In this document: one piece after another, positions 29,869 to 42,500 of the stretch
Layout: each line of letters starts with the position of its first letter
How positions within the stretch are numbered: the stretch's first letter is position 1
DNA from: Symsagittifera roscoffensis
Taxonomy: Eukaryota > Xenacoelomorpha > Acoela > Convolutidae
Direction: 5' to 3'
Length of the DNA stretch: 64,000 bases
Assembly (NCBI RefSeq): GCF_963678635.1
Contig: NC_087062.1
Span: forward strand, 70,649,345 to 70,713,344
Notes under the pieces: generated by a model
What the model saw: the letters and a program-made list of their open reading frames with translations, nothing else
Told to the model about the DNA's origin: nothing
The model's database searches: none
Made by a program: the position numbers and the translations under genes

Positions 29869-31155
29869 AAACTGGAAAAAAAAATTTCAAAAACAAATGG
29901 ATGAATTTTCCTGAAATTCAAGGTTGACTGATGTCAATCTTTGTCCAAAAAAATGTCTGGTACCCGATTGCCACGCGTTTTCCTCCCCCCTGCTAGCGAT
30001 CTTATGGGGTATCACAAAAACTGTCTATGTCCGTTCCCCCTACCGATCCGACCAGGGTACCTACCTTAACCTGATTTTAATTTTGGATATCTGCTTGTTA
30101 TAACCAACGCTTGTAAATATCTAATGTAACTAAGTCGACGATGCCGCACAATTAGTTACTCTAACGTGTCCCCCCTTTTTACAATTTACAACCGCTAACC
30201 TCTAACTTAACCAGCCCCCCTTCTAACCTCCCCCCTCTTTAGCCCCCCTCTTAAGCCGAAAAATCCCTTAAGCGTCGGGTGCTAAACCTCTCGAGAGAAA
30301 ACCGTAGACCTGTTTCCAGGCCTGCTTGTGTAAAAACTTCCTCAAAACAATGGGGATCCGCTTATCCAATTTTACACTTATCTCCTATAACGTAAAGTGG
30401 ATTCTAACGATACCCGTTGCCCAACTTGAGAACACCCCTGTGCGTCCTCTTGTAGTGATCCTGTGCTGGTTGTCTCTGTTCTGCACTTGACAGCAGCACC
30501 ACTTTCCCACTTGGCTGGTCACCTCTTCCAGTCAAGTTTCCAGTGGGTTCAGCTCAGTACTTCTGAACCACTTTCCCACTCGGCTGGTCACCTCTTCCAG
30601 TCAAGTCTCCTAGTGGTCCGGTTCGATCCTTGTGAGCCACTTTCCCACTCGGCTGGTCACCCTTTCCAGTCAAGTCTCCTAGTGGTCCGGCTAAGTTGCA
30701 ATCTATCTGAAAACCCTTAACAACGCCCCCCACTCGGGCACCTTATTGAAGTCACTGGTTTAAATTGCTAGATTGATCGAAACGATCGGTCTTATAAAAC
30801 AGTATGGGTATACTATTTAATTAATATAAAGGTTTGATCCAAATGATCCGGTATCAAAGTCACTGTCTTTTCGTTTTATGGTTTTTGTTCCTTTTTCCAT
30901 TCTTTTTCGGTTTTTGTTTCGCTTTTTGTCTTTTGCTCATTTTTTTGTTCCCCCAGTTACCCCCTTTCTCGGTTAGCTAAGCCTCGTTCAGAGAGGGTAC
31001 CAGGAAGTTTTCTCGAGTTTTCTTAAAAAGCTATCGCGGTACAACCGGAAGGTTTACACGTTCCCGCTGAACCGTACCACCGGTACTCTAGAATGGGCAT
31101 GGAGCCCGGAGCTGGTTCAAGTGGGTTCGACCCCGTAGTCATGATGTCGTAAAAA

Positions 31156-31170
31156 CACCCAGGAGCGCCA
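31156..31170 (-). promoter_or_regulatory. Primer-binding site of B
   Basis: Minus strand TGGCGCTCCTGGGTG, 11 bases from the LTR end. The same 15 bases occur after the 5' LTR of element C. They are complementary to a tRNA 3' end with the CCA tail, probably tRNA-Asn-like by its T-stem CACCC. Confidence 0.82.
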
Positions 31171-31181
31171 TAAAAACAATA

Positions 31182-32003
31182 TGTAACAGTCGCCTACTTC
31201 ACTCACAAATGAGGTTTAAGAAAAATAGGCCCTATAACCATTGGCTCAAGAGTCAGGGATACTATCTCTTGTGTTTTTCTACCTCAAGAACGGTCGGAGC
31301 CAATTCGGTTCGCTTGCGACATGAGACTAGAACCCGTTACATCTTAAAGGCTACTACGAAAATATCCCCCCACTCTAGAAAATAAGAACGTCCCATACTT
31401 AGGTCTCAAAATACCCAAAATACACGAACGCCGTTAAAAACAGGGTCGGAACAATCCGTTAAGTTACTTTTTATTGGACAGTGGAACTTTGACCCATTTC
31501 AGATGGATCAACCTACAACTCGCCTTATCTGAACATAACAATCATAAAACACACTCGAGAAAATTAAATTAGGGACTCACATGTTGATGCACTCGAGCAC
31601 AAGGAGTAATTAAATTAGTAAGCAACTCGAGAATTAGATAATATAACTAGATAAGTTTGATACTAATCAGTTTTGATAACAGAAGCAAGTTCTGGCTCTA
31701 GAATCGGAGTTTTTGTGTGAACCATTGGGACACTCAAGCTGTCCACCTTTCCATTGAAGGCTCACTCTAGTTCGTTTCGAATAGTTGTTCTCTTTCTATT
31801 AACTCTCCTCCTATTTCGGTATAAGACAGCTCTACTCGTGTATTATTTTGTATCGGGAAATTGGGAATAGCAATTTCCTGCTGTTTTTCTTGAGTATTTT
31901 CCCGCAATTGTAAATTCGGTCGTTCTGATTTTTCACTTTGTGTTTTCAGTTGGTACGAGAAAACTGAGCATGACAGGCTCCATTCGAAATTTTGAAAATT
32001 ATC
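31182..32003 (-). repeat. 5' LTR of element B, larger part (interrupted by C)
   Basis: It matches 7326-8150 of the 3' LTR up to GAAATTTTGAAAATTA. The remainder (ACTTCACTCCAAAATTACG...CTGGCACA) is at 50,177-50,248, on the other side of element C. Confidence 0.9.
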
Positions 32004-32940
32004 TGTGACATTCGACCAGAATGGCCAGAATGCAATTTGTGCAGACTTCGAATTTTTAGCAGCAAGCCTTCCGAGTTAGTGATTTTGAAAGATTAACGAC
32101 GTTAATCGGATGATTAGTAGAACGGTGAAGGTCAAGATATTCTGCTATTTTGAAATTTTAAATTTTCGAAGTGATGACGTAACATTTCTGAGAAATGCTG
32201 AAACGGCCATTTTTAACAAAAAACGAGTGAAAAAACACAACAACAACATTAGTTGCGCTGACGAGAACAACTTTATCGAAATTGAGGAAATCGAAATTGA
32301 AGAAGACGACAACGAATTACAGAGAACGTTCCGAGTTGCAACTATTGTGCTGCTACAATAGTTGCAAGGCCGTTGCAAACAACGGTGAAGGGTAAGAAAC
32401 CAGCCTTCCGGATTAGGAAGAAATCAAGATCAACGGGCTTGATTCAGCGGATTCAAGAATCCGGAAGGGTCTCGGGACGGAAAACTTTTATTGACTCATA
32501 TGAACTTTTAGCATCCTGTCATGTCCTGACTTGAATTTAGTTGATATTTGGATTAGTTTTGACAAGGATGAGGTGCTAAGAGTTGGGGGGGAAAGGGTTG
32601 ATCCATCTTCGATGGAGATGATGATTTTTATCTACTGAACAAAAACAATAGTAATATAATAAATAGTAGCCCTGTTTTTAGGAGTGACCTCGTGGTCTGG
32701 GGATACTGAGACCCAGCCATGAGCTCACTAATTTTGCATGTAATTCAGTTAATTTGAGCGTTCTGGTCGAAGCCGGAGAACAGTAACGTTTTTGTCGACC
32801 CGATGTAAGAAAGACCACCGAAAAGTACTGGCTTGGTAGAGACGGTGAAAAACATGCAAAGCTCTGTTTAGACGCTAGCCAGTCGTCCTAAGACTTAGTT
32901 TTGTCATCCGTCGATATGTATCTTCCGGGCGAATGTTACA
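32004..32940 (+). repeat. 5' LTR of element C (937 bp)
   Basis: It matches 49,235-50,176 nearly perfectly and LTR-A more distantly. A polyadenylation signal AATAAA lies at 32,658-32,663. The folded cluster at 32,336-32,468 corresponds to that of LTR-A. Confidence 0.94.
32336..32468 (+). promoter_or_regulatory. Conserved hairpin cluster in LTR-C
   Basis: TTGCAACTATTGT (32,336) pairs with ACAATAGTTGCAA (32,355). CCGTTG (32,370) pairs with CAACGG (32,380). CCTTCCGGATT (32,404) pairs with AATCCGGAAGG (32,458), enclosing AATCAAG (32,422) and CTTGATT (32,438). The inner stem differs from that of LTR-A in sequence but pairs perfectly in both. Confidence 0.7.
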
Positions 32941-32952
32941 TGTAAGTTTTTA

Positions 32953-32967
32953 TGGCGCTCCTGGGTG
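32953..32967 (+). promoter_or_regulatory. Primer-binding site of C
   Basis: TGGCGCTCCTGGGTG lies 12 bases after the LTR end, identical to the site of element B. A shared ACATCATGAC follows about 15-20 bases downstream in both. Confidence 0.83.
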
Positions 32968-35925
32968 TTATTTTTTCATAACATCATGACCGGCGGAACC
33001 GTTAACGAGCACTCCGCGCCGAGCGGATGCTCACATTAACGCCCTTAATAGGCCTAAACTGCCGGGGCGGAAGGGTAGTTCGGAACGCGGAAGCCTTCCG
33101 GATTACCGTGAATAGTTTTTTAACCTAGTTAAGACCGAAAATTCACGAACCAGGAAGGGTGGGGGGAATCATGAACCCCTCATCCCCTGAGTGGTTTGTG
33201 ACAAAAAACATTTAAAGATATAAGCAAAACCAAACAAAAAGTAGTATAGTATCCAAGAAAAACAAAAAACATAAAAAATAACCAAAAAAAAAAAAAAAAA
33301 AAAACCAAAAACAGTAAAAAAGTAAAAAATCAGTAGAAATCATCCCCCCAGACAAGATGTGATTCAACCCCCCCCCCGTTTGTTGTTGATAGATATATTG
33401 TTGTTACAGGCATTTATATCAGTCAGGATCGTTACGATCAATTTTGTGGCCCGTTTGTGAGGCTTGTACTGTAGGGTTATTTGAGCATTTAAGCACGTTA
33501 ATGATAAATTGCGCTCAATCCGGAAGGGTCAGCTGATTTGCGCTCAATTCGGAAGGGTCCTGGGTGAAGACCGATCCGGCAAGCAGTACAAGGAGCAACA
33601 GGAAGGGGCTCAACGACAACAACAATCGACTGTTGGGTATCGTTAACAAGTTTTGTATCCCTTTTGGTACAAAAAGTAAGATAGTAATCTGTGGGGGGCT
33701 CGACAGTGCTGCACTGTAGTGACCCTTCACCGAACTGCGAATATCCGAGTTAAGCACCTTAATTCGGATAATAAACAAACCCGGAGGGGTATAGTATTAC
33801 TAATATTATTACTTATATAGCCTATATCAATAGTCTTATATCGTTTTTCAGTGAAAAACAACGAAAACAGACCGGTTTTTGGGGTCAAAATAGCGATATT
33901 TTGATCCCCCCACAAGTCGCGATTTTTGAGATATCGATATTTTTTGAAAGGGAAAAAAGCGCTAAGTTAGTGTGTTACATTGTAACTGCACTACTGTAAT
34001 AGGTTGAACCGGTTAACCTTAGTTCGGAAGTGGTTGGAACTAGTTTGGTACCAAAAACCAAATTTTCCCATTTTTTGATAGTAAGAAACACTATAAAATC
34101 AGAAAATTTTTTGAAATCTTTGAGTCAGGACAGTTAAAATAGTTGTTCGGACAACGTTCACTAGTGAATCTACTAGTTTTAAAACCCGCTACCCGAAAGC
34201 CTTCCGGGTTGCAGAGAAATCGAACATAACGTGTTTGATTTGGTGGATTCATCAATCCGGAGGGGTCCAGGTAGCATAGTTTTTCGCAAATTTTTTCTAC
34301 AAAAGCGTTTTAGATCGGGTCTTTTGCATTGAACTAGAAGAGTATAGGCCTTCTGAGCTCAGAAAAATAATTTTTAGGTCGAAAGGACCAGATTTGCGGA
34401 AAAAGTTAGGCGGAACCTATAAGAGAGAAAATTTTTGAGTTTGGAAAAAAGACGTTTTGGTTAATAACTTTGGAACTACAGAGCATATCGAGTCAATCTT
34501 GGTACCATTAGATCAGAAATTAGCTGAACTTACTAGTAGGAAAGAGAATCACTCGAAAAAGCGAGCGAGAAAATTTTTTGAGATTGTTTTTAGCAAATTA
34601 CACAAATCCGGAGGGGTACACCCTTCACATTTTATAAATTTTTCTGAAAAACCCTTATACCCCTACCAAAAGTTGATAGCGATTGAACTAAGTAACTTAG
34701 GACAGTTCTAGACAAAAAGGGAGGGCTGAAGGCACAAGACAACCATAATAGAGTCGAAATTAGGCAAGTGATATGACCCTTCACCGTTAGTGTGAATTGT
34801 CAAATAAGTGCCTTAACTTCAATCCGGAGGGGTCTAGGAAAGGACCCTATACCCTTCCCAGTTAATTCAAACAGCATAAAAGCAACGCAGAACGTATCCG
34901 GAGGGGTATAAGCTGAAATTAAGAAAACTACGAAAAGCTACTTTGACAGAGCTAAGGGCTCCCAATCCGGAGGGGTCGAAATTTTTCAAAGTCAGAGGAG
35001 TCCGAATCCGGAGGGGTCTACTTTCCACAAAACCGGAGGGGTCCGAATCTGGAGGGGTCTTATAGTTGCTAATTCGGAGGGGTCCAAATCCGGAGGGGTC
35101 CATATTCTGACAGTCCGGAAGGGTCCTATTTGTGCCAATCCGGAGGGGTATCATTTTATTAAGGCTTAGGTAAACGAAAGAAAGACTAAAAAGCGAGAGG
35201 TATTAGGTTATTAATACACAGGCTAGGTATCAGTGACTGCACTGGTAACTTGCCTTTCAAAAAGAACCAGACTAATACAAAACAGGTCCGAACTCGGATA
35301 TTCGCGACACTAAGTCTAAATTAAAAAGAGCGTGACTCATTGGTGTGGATTGGAACATAATACGTTTTTGGGAAAAGTGACTGCCCTGAGGATTTTAGTA
35401 GGTCTAGCTCGGGCAGTCCGAAGGCAGATAGGTAACACAGTACTCGGTGGGTGCAATAGACGCCCACTTGAGAAAATAACTGCCTTCAAAGTCTTGTCTG
35501 TTTGGTGCAGCACCAAGCAGGGAAAGCTTTTTCTTTAAAAGACAGGTTCGACTATTGTACTGCGACCGACTAAGAGTACAAGACACATACGTTTTTTTAT
35601 ATATACATTCATATTGTGTCAATATATATTTTTTGTTTTTGATTTTAAATCAACCTAAACTGTGTTTGATTGGGTAGTGAGTACACTATCTTTTAAATTG
35701 ACTGATAACATCATATTCTGCTAGTTTCCAGATCTTTGGACCGATAATCGGCTAGTGTGAATAAATTTTATACAAACTGTACTCTGACAACATACAGGGA
35801 TTCGTGGTCACTATTTAATAGAATCTGGTGAAATTTATTGTGTTGTGTCATTATTATTGTTAATAAAACTATAAGGTCTCTAGCAATTGAGTCAAGAGTA
35901 GGCATAGGAAAGTGACAAATAAAGA
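32968..35925 (+). other. 5' leader of element C
   Basis: This is a long non-coding leader. It includes a poly-A run at about 33,282-33,303, the hairpin-module array (33,517-35,150), and AT-rich sequence up to ORF0. The open frames in it (for example 34,457-34,711) lack counterparts in B and are not called. Confidence 0.7.
33517..35150 (+). repeat. Array of ~15 AATCCGGAGGGGTC motifs in C leader
   Basis: Copies start near 33517, 33546, 33779, 34254, 34605, 34821, 34896, 34964, 35005, 35032, 35046, 35071, 35086, 35111 and 35137. The motif is the 3' arm of the LTR hairpin (AATCCGGAAGGGTC). Some copies keep a pairing partner: CCTTCCGGGTT at 34,200 with AATCCGG at 34,254, and ACCCTTCACCG at 33,720 and 34,778 with later CCGGAGGGGT. 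The end of the array is dense in single arms. Confidence 0.85.
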
Positions 35926-36548
35926 ATGAGTTTAGACAAGTCAAGGATACCAAAACGAGGTAATAGCTCTAGGAAATTCATACCTGAAAAGCAAAGAAAA
36001 ACGATGACCGATCCTTTTGTGGATTGGATCAAGCGATCCCGGTCTGACAAAAGGGGACGGTTTCAGGCAGAATGGTTGAAACGAGAAGTCAAAAGACCTC
36101 AGAAGAGCGAAGAGAACTGTTAGAAGTGGAGGTCAATACGGACCATACCATGAATGACAACCAGGAAGTAAATGAACTGGAAGGGAGAGGCAGAAGGCTG
36201 GCGAGTGAATCTACCCCGGTAGAACAAGGCCATGATTTTGCCACTTCCACCGGGACATTGGATCGAGAAGAGATGTCGGAACTGTCCGACATCTCAACTG
36301 AGGCAGCGGCAACGAGAAGATCTCCGACAGACAACACTATGATGGCAAGCGGTACTGGGAAACAAACGACATCATCATCGTTCTCAGAAAGAATGAAGAA
36401 CACCTTCGGAAACATCTTTCCATTCAGCATGGGAGGAGGAGCAGGAAACGATGGTGAGTCTCAGGAGGAAGAAGATGAAGAGGAGCAAGGGGACTCTGGA
36501 TCTCAAGTAAGCCTCAATAGTTCGATCCAGGAGATGAAGCACACGTAG
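35926..36548 (+). CDS. ORF0 of element C (two overlapping frames)
   Basis: Frame 35,926-36,123 (ATG start, MSLDKSRIPKRGNSSRKF) is very basic. Frame 36,072-36,548 (MVETRSQKTSEERREL...) is acidic with a Gly-rich MGGGAGND stretch and ends QEMKHT, 17 bases before gag. In element B a basic N-terminus and acidic rest are in one frame, so here they may be split by an indel near 36,072-36,123. The function is unknown. Confidence 0.6.
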
Positions 36549-36565
36549 GAAGATAGACTGGAACC

Positions 36566-39500
36566 ATGGACAAATTTGGTGTAGTGACAACGATAAGCAA
36601 GGAGGCAAACACACCAGGCCAGTCAAAAGACTTCGCGATTAGAGCAAGTTCGGAGCCACAACCTGGTGAGAATAAAACCAGAGGGCTCGGCAACGCGTTA
36701 ATTGATCCTGAAACAAATAAAGAAGAGATGTTGAAACAGAGGGTCAAGGCCCGGATCTCGACAAGCACGAAGTTACCTGGGACCGACAGGGTTACACCAC
36801 CACTAGTGACGCCACTCGTGGATAACGGGGCAGCACTAGAGGAAGCCTTAAACAACATAGTGGACAGTTTAGGAGAACAAAACGAGCAAATGTCAATAAG
36901 GATGAGTGAACTAGAAAGAGCAGTTCACATTGAGAGGGAAAGGCTGCGGGAAGAAATAAACCGCAACAGTCAAGAAGTGGACAGGAGCGAAAAACGCTTG
37001 AAAGAGAGAACGGATGAACACATGACGAGGAACTTGTCGCGAATGACAAGAGAGGCGGAACAGAGGGAGTTACGCTTAAGAGCAGACATGGAGAAGTTAA
37101 GAATTCAGCAAGAGCAGTCTCTTGGGACTCTTGATACAAAGATAGATGCGATGCTGGAGAGGCGAACTCAGGCTATCATGGATAGGTTGGACGGGCTACT
37201 AAGCAGCAAGAGTGGACCAAAAGAAGGAGAACCGAATTCGGGAGGTCCCAGCAGGGAACCGAGGGTGAACTTCAATGAACATCAAAAGAGGAAGACGTAT
37301 GGATCCACTAGAGGCAGGGGCAGTTCATCAGGCTATGCCACAAGGGATAATGGAGCATGGGGCCCGAACAATAGAGCAAGTTCAACGGGGAACAGACAAA
37401 CCTCTAACGAACGACCAACGCAAGGCACACATGCGACTGGGAGAAGTGATTCCGGCAACAGGGGGCATGCAAGTCCGAGGAGGAGTCATGTGGGCCAAGC
37501 GGGAAGCGCTCACGGTGATTCGGACTGTAGGGATGCACCGCACACAGAGCCTTCGACGAGGTGTGAGGACACTCAAACGGGACACTCAAGGGATGCTACT
37601 GCAATGGCCACGGCATTTAAACCCCTGAACAGGTCTCTGGAGACACTCCTCACGAGGTTATCTAAAACCAATGAACGCAGTGAGAAGTCCAGAAGAGTCT
37701 TTAAGAAGCCAAGATGCTACAAAGACGAATTTGATGGCTGTATTGATACCTGGATAGAGGTAATGAAGCTGCATTTCGAGGAAGAGGACTTGTCTGAGAG
37801 ACAGGAATGCAGCGCGCTCACCAGCAACTTAGAAGGGACAGCCCTGAACTGTGTCATGGCCAAGAGACAGTATCAACGTGACACTCCAGAGAAAATCTTC
37901 GAAATCTTGTTAAACCGTTTCGGATCAGGGGTGCAGGGGCACCAGGCGATGATGCGCTTCGAGAAACGGAGGCAACGAGAGGATGAAACCATAGACAAGT
38001 TTCTCGATGATTTGGAAATGCCGAGAAGACGCAGCCAACCGGATGAGTCAAACCGAAGGATGAACCTGGCCGTAGCCTCAAAATTCATCGATGGTGTGAA
38101 AAATGATGAACTTCGTACGATGCTAGCAACGCATTACACACCACTATCAACTAATGCGCCAACACCGGAGGAGTTGAGGCTCAAATCAAAAGAGTATCTT
38201 TTGTTGAAACCTCCTTCGAGATCTGGATATTACAAGAACAATTATGGCAATTTTAACAACGGACCAGCAAACCAAGGGAACAATTGGTACAAACCGAGGG
38301 ATGATATGGACAAGAGACGTTCTTGTGCTAATTGCAGTTCAACAGACCATCATGTGTCAGCATGCCCAGCTTACAAACAAGGCATGAAAGCAATAGGCTT
38401 TAGCCTCGAGGACGAAGATGCGTCAGAGTTGGATCATGAGGATTTCATGAGAGGAGTAATTGCGAAATTCGGCCCGAGGTGTTTCTTTTGTAACTTGGAA
38501 GGTCATTTTAAATCAGATTGTCCGCAATTCTGGGATGCAGTGGCAGACATCAAGCATCCAAGACATGAAGAAGCTTTGTCAGGAGTGAAAGCCAGCAAGG
38601 CTCGACTTTTGAGTGAAGCGGAGGCACGCAGAAAGGATAAACCTCAAGAGCTGGTGGCAAAGAAGATGCAAGCGGTAACAGAGGAAGCACGTGAACCGGA
38701 ACCAGCAACTGCGGCCGATGACTTCAAAATCGATTATAGGGCAGCTGCGAGGGATGCTATAAATAGAGTACAGCAGGAACTAGTGACGAAAGAGATTGAG
38801 CAAAAGGTGAAACTCGAGCTGGAGAATGAAAAATTACAGGAGCAACTGAACGCCTTTGAAGCAACGGAAGTTGAAGAGGCAAAAGCACCAAGCAGCTCGA
38901 GCATGAAACTTATTGTTATCTCTGGTCAGAGGTTCGGTATGGCACCGCAAGGAAGTAAAATACAGTCGATAATCTCGGTAGCAGGGCATCAGGTAATCAG
39001 AAATCTGAGTGAAACGTCTGAGTTCACTTTGATGCATTTGGACACATATGCAGACTATCTGAGGCAGATGGAGCCACGCACCGAGTCGAGGGCTGTGAGG
39101 GCACTACTGACCACGGGTGGCCCTCGCATGAAGAAACTTCATGGACGCTACCTAGAAGTCTATGGGCCGTATCAAGTGATGCTGAACTTGGATGGGATCA
39201 GTATCTACACCAGGACTTATGTAACAACAGATGATGACCAAATAGGGCAGATCTATTTGGGTGAAGAGGAACTCAAAGTCCGCAGGATAGGCCATGACGC
39301 CATGATGGAACAAGACGCGGTACACAATGGATATGAAGCAGATGTGACAGCACACCTGCTCGACACCAACGGAACAAAAATCGGAGTCACAGGGCTTCTG
39401 GACACAGGAGCGGTGGTGAGTGTGATGCCGATAAAAACTTGGGAAAGAATGGGCTTCACACGGGAAGATCTGATTCCTACGAACCTCCGACTGGCCGCCG

Positions 39501-42500
39501 CAAATCGAGGAGCCATCTACGTAGCCGGAACAACACCGATAACGGTCCTTCACATGGGAGGACGAGACCTTTGGATGAGCTTCCTGGTGGTAGAGAATCT
39601 GGACGACGCCGACCAATTCACCTTGGGCAGAGATTTTGTCAGGAATTTTGACGTGATGATTGACTTGAACAACGGTCTAATACCAATTAGAAACCCGGAC
39701 CGAAAGTATGTTAAGAGACCAATTAATAGAATAATAACAGATGAAAATAAGGTGCCAGTTTTTTTGGATAGAAAAGTAAAGTTACAACCAGGACAAGCTG
39801 TGGTAGCAATTTTTAGAATGAGAAATTTAAATTCGTTAAGTGATAGCAAACAGGTTTGCTTAGTACCGAATCCAAATAGTCAGAGTTCGGTGATTTTAGG
39901 CCGGAGCTTCTCGGTAACGCGAAACGGACTGTGTGTCAGTGTGTTGTTGAACACACTGGACACCACGGTTTCAATCCAGCGTGGAAAGAAGCTTGGCTAC
40001 GCTTTGCCGATGAGGACCGACTATGAGGAGACACAAAACTTGAAGAAACATAATGTGAAAGACTGTCCTTATCATGCCAATAAGGATAAAATTTTAAAGA
40101 GAATTAATGAATTAAAATCTATTCATAAATTGTTTTCAATGAAATCCGAAACGGACGACGGCTTATCAAGCTGCTCGAATTTTCCGGAACGCCCCTCGTC
40201 ATACGAACTAGAATCTGACAAACCGGTTTTGCCAGAGATAGAACATTTGAAAGGAAAAATAGGTGAGGGAGATTTCGAAAAATTGCGGGACCTCCTAGAT
40301 CGGAACGCCGAAGTATTTTCAAAACATAAGGCGGACATCGGTTGCTGTAATTTCGTCGAACACGAAATCGAACTAGAAGAGGGCGCCGTTCCCCATAGGG
40401 AAGGCGCAAGGCGAATGACGCCACATAAATCGGAAGCGTGCCGAGCGGAAATAGAAATGTTGCTTGAATACGACATGATAGAACCCTCGAAATCGCCGTG
40501 GGCTTGCGGAGTAGTCATGGCGAAAAAGAAAGGGGGGCAGCTTAGATTTTGTTGCGACTTTCGTTACTTGAACGCGGTAACGATTAAAGATGCGTACCCG
40601 ATACCGCGAATAGACGAGAGCCTATCTAAACTTGGTGATGCAAAGTTCTTCACCACATTGGACTTGGGTTCTGCCTTCTGGCAGGTTCCTCTGCGAAAGA
40701 AGGACAGAGAGAAAACCGGATTCGCGTGCGAATTGGAGTTGTACCAGTGGAAGAGGATGCCCTTCGGCTTGTGCAATGCAACAGCAACTTTTCAAAGGCT
40801 GATGGCTCAGGCTTTGACAGGAGTGACCAAAAAGTACGGGAATCTCTTGATGTGCTACGTGGATGACGTAGTCATAGCGACACCAACCCTGGAGGATCAC
40901 ATTGATCGACTCGATGAGGTCTTCGGATGTATGAAAAGAGCAGGCTTGAAATGCAAACCATCGAAATGTGAAATCCTTAGGGATTCGATCAAGTACCTGG
41001 GAAGAATGGTGGACAGGCATGGTGTGAGGCCAGATCCGGAAGCAGTAGAAGCAGTGATGACATGGAAAGCTCCTAGAACGGACACACAGCTCATGAGCTT
41101 CCTAGGGTTTGCCAATTACTACCGAGAATTCATAAAAGGATACGCGGACAAGGTGTACCCGATGCAGAAGCTGATGCGCAACAAAGGGAAAAAGTTCGAA
41201 TGGAACGATGAGGCACAGGTTGCCTTCGAGAACATAAAGCGGGAACTGTGCGAAGCGCCAGTGCTGGGCATGCCTACAGAAAAGGGCATGTATGTTCTCG
41301 ACACAGACGCATCGGTGGTGGCCATCTCAGGAATATTGCATCAAGAGCAAGAATGGAACGGAAGAACAGTTCTCCGTCCCATTGCATACGGCAGCAAAGT
41401 CTTGAGTGACACAGAGATGAAATATGGCGCACCAAAAGCAGAAATGTTTGCAGTAGTCACCTTCGTGGAGAAGTACCGTGCATACTTGGGGAGCGCTCCC
41501 TTCAAGTTACGCGTGGACAACAGAGCGTTATCCTGGTTGAAGACCTACTCGATGGATCAGAGTTATATTGGTAGATGGATAGTAAGACTGGATGGCTACC
41601 ATATGATAATCGAACATAGGATGCGTGATAAACACCAGAATGCTGACAGCCTCAGTAAGAAAACTGAGTTCTATGAAAGATTGGAGCAGAAGCAGGCCAA
41701 TCAGGCGGAAGTAAAGGAGGGATTCTCGTTTCTGGACAAAGAAACTTATGAAGCGCTTCCCTTAACGAGATGGTTGGATAAGTCTGGACATCCAATTCCA
41801 GGGCATCCTGAGTTACCTGTAGAGAAAGCAGCCGAGATAAAGATCCTGTCAAGGGAGGACCCGGTCCCATTGGATCTGTTGCTGCGCTCGAACCTGGTCC
41901 AGCAAGAACTCTCTCGCATGAATATAAACAGCCTCTCATTTTTGGATAAAACGGTGCAAGTCACACCCCAAGTGATGCGGATGCTGGGTGGATTGTTAGA
42001 AAGAGAAGTGACCAGATATAACCCCGAGTGGACAGCAGCAGTGACATCGCTAACAGTCAGTGAGAAGGTCAAGATCATGCCGTCCAGACGACAACACGAA
42101 GAGAACGAGAGGGATTGTAGGACAATAGTTCAGCAACTAGTATCCTCAATACCCCAAGAGATTTTAACCAGTACTTCTTACGGACAGAAAGGACAGGAGA
42201 GCGGCAAGCAAAAGAAAACTGTCACCTTTGTAGACCGAGATAAAGAGGGTGAAGTTGTAAAACAAAATCTGCTGCAAGACTATTTGTCCGGGGAGAAGGA
42301 TAAGGAGAAAAACCAGCGATCACAAGATCAACACCCGGGACAAGTGAATTGGTCCGGGGAGTCCGAGATAGACGAGAAAATTCCTGATGAGAAACAGGAC
42401 CTAGAGAACAAGGTTTTTTTATCGGGGAGTTCAGATGGATGCGAAGGAAATACAGACATGATCTGGAGGAGCGTGCAGTCTCCAGCACAACACCTTCGAC

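Larger units (their letters stand above)
26627..31181 (-). other. 5' leader of element B (non-coding, duplicated)
   Basis: This is the region between the primer-binding site and ORF0. It contains, in sense order, a duplicated leader (see the 2046-bp duplication), short tandem repeats and the minisatellite at 26,875-27,580. No conserved ORF is present. The 85-codon frames at 28,417 and 30,463 are identical only because the DNA is duplicated. Confidence 0.7.
27823..31914. repeat. Tandem duplication of 2046 bp in element B (leader + partial LTR)
   Basis: Copy 1 is 27,823-29,868 and copy 2 is 29,869-31,914. Each contains the leader, the primer-binding site and the terminal 730 bases of the LTR. 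I noticed only about five differences (for example GCCGAAC/GCCGCAC at about 28,107/30,153). The junction joins ATTGTAAA of the LTR to AAACTGG of the leader, sharing only a few A residues. This is a recent event in this copy of B. Confidence 0.92.

Noticed and set aside
28417-30720. Two identical 85-codon frames (28,417-28,674 and 30,463-30,720)
   Set aside because: Their identity comes from the 2046-bp tandem duplication and they translate a 73-bp tandem repeat; there is no counterpart in other elements.
32110-32361. 83-codon frame in LTR-C (also 49,341-49,592)
   Set aside because: It is repeated only because the LTR is duplicated and crosses the hairpin cluster; not open in LTR-A.
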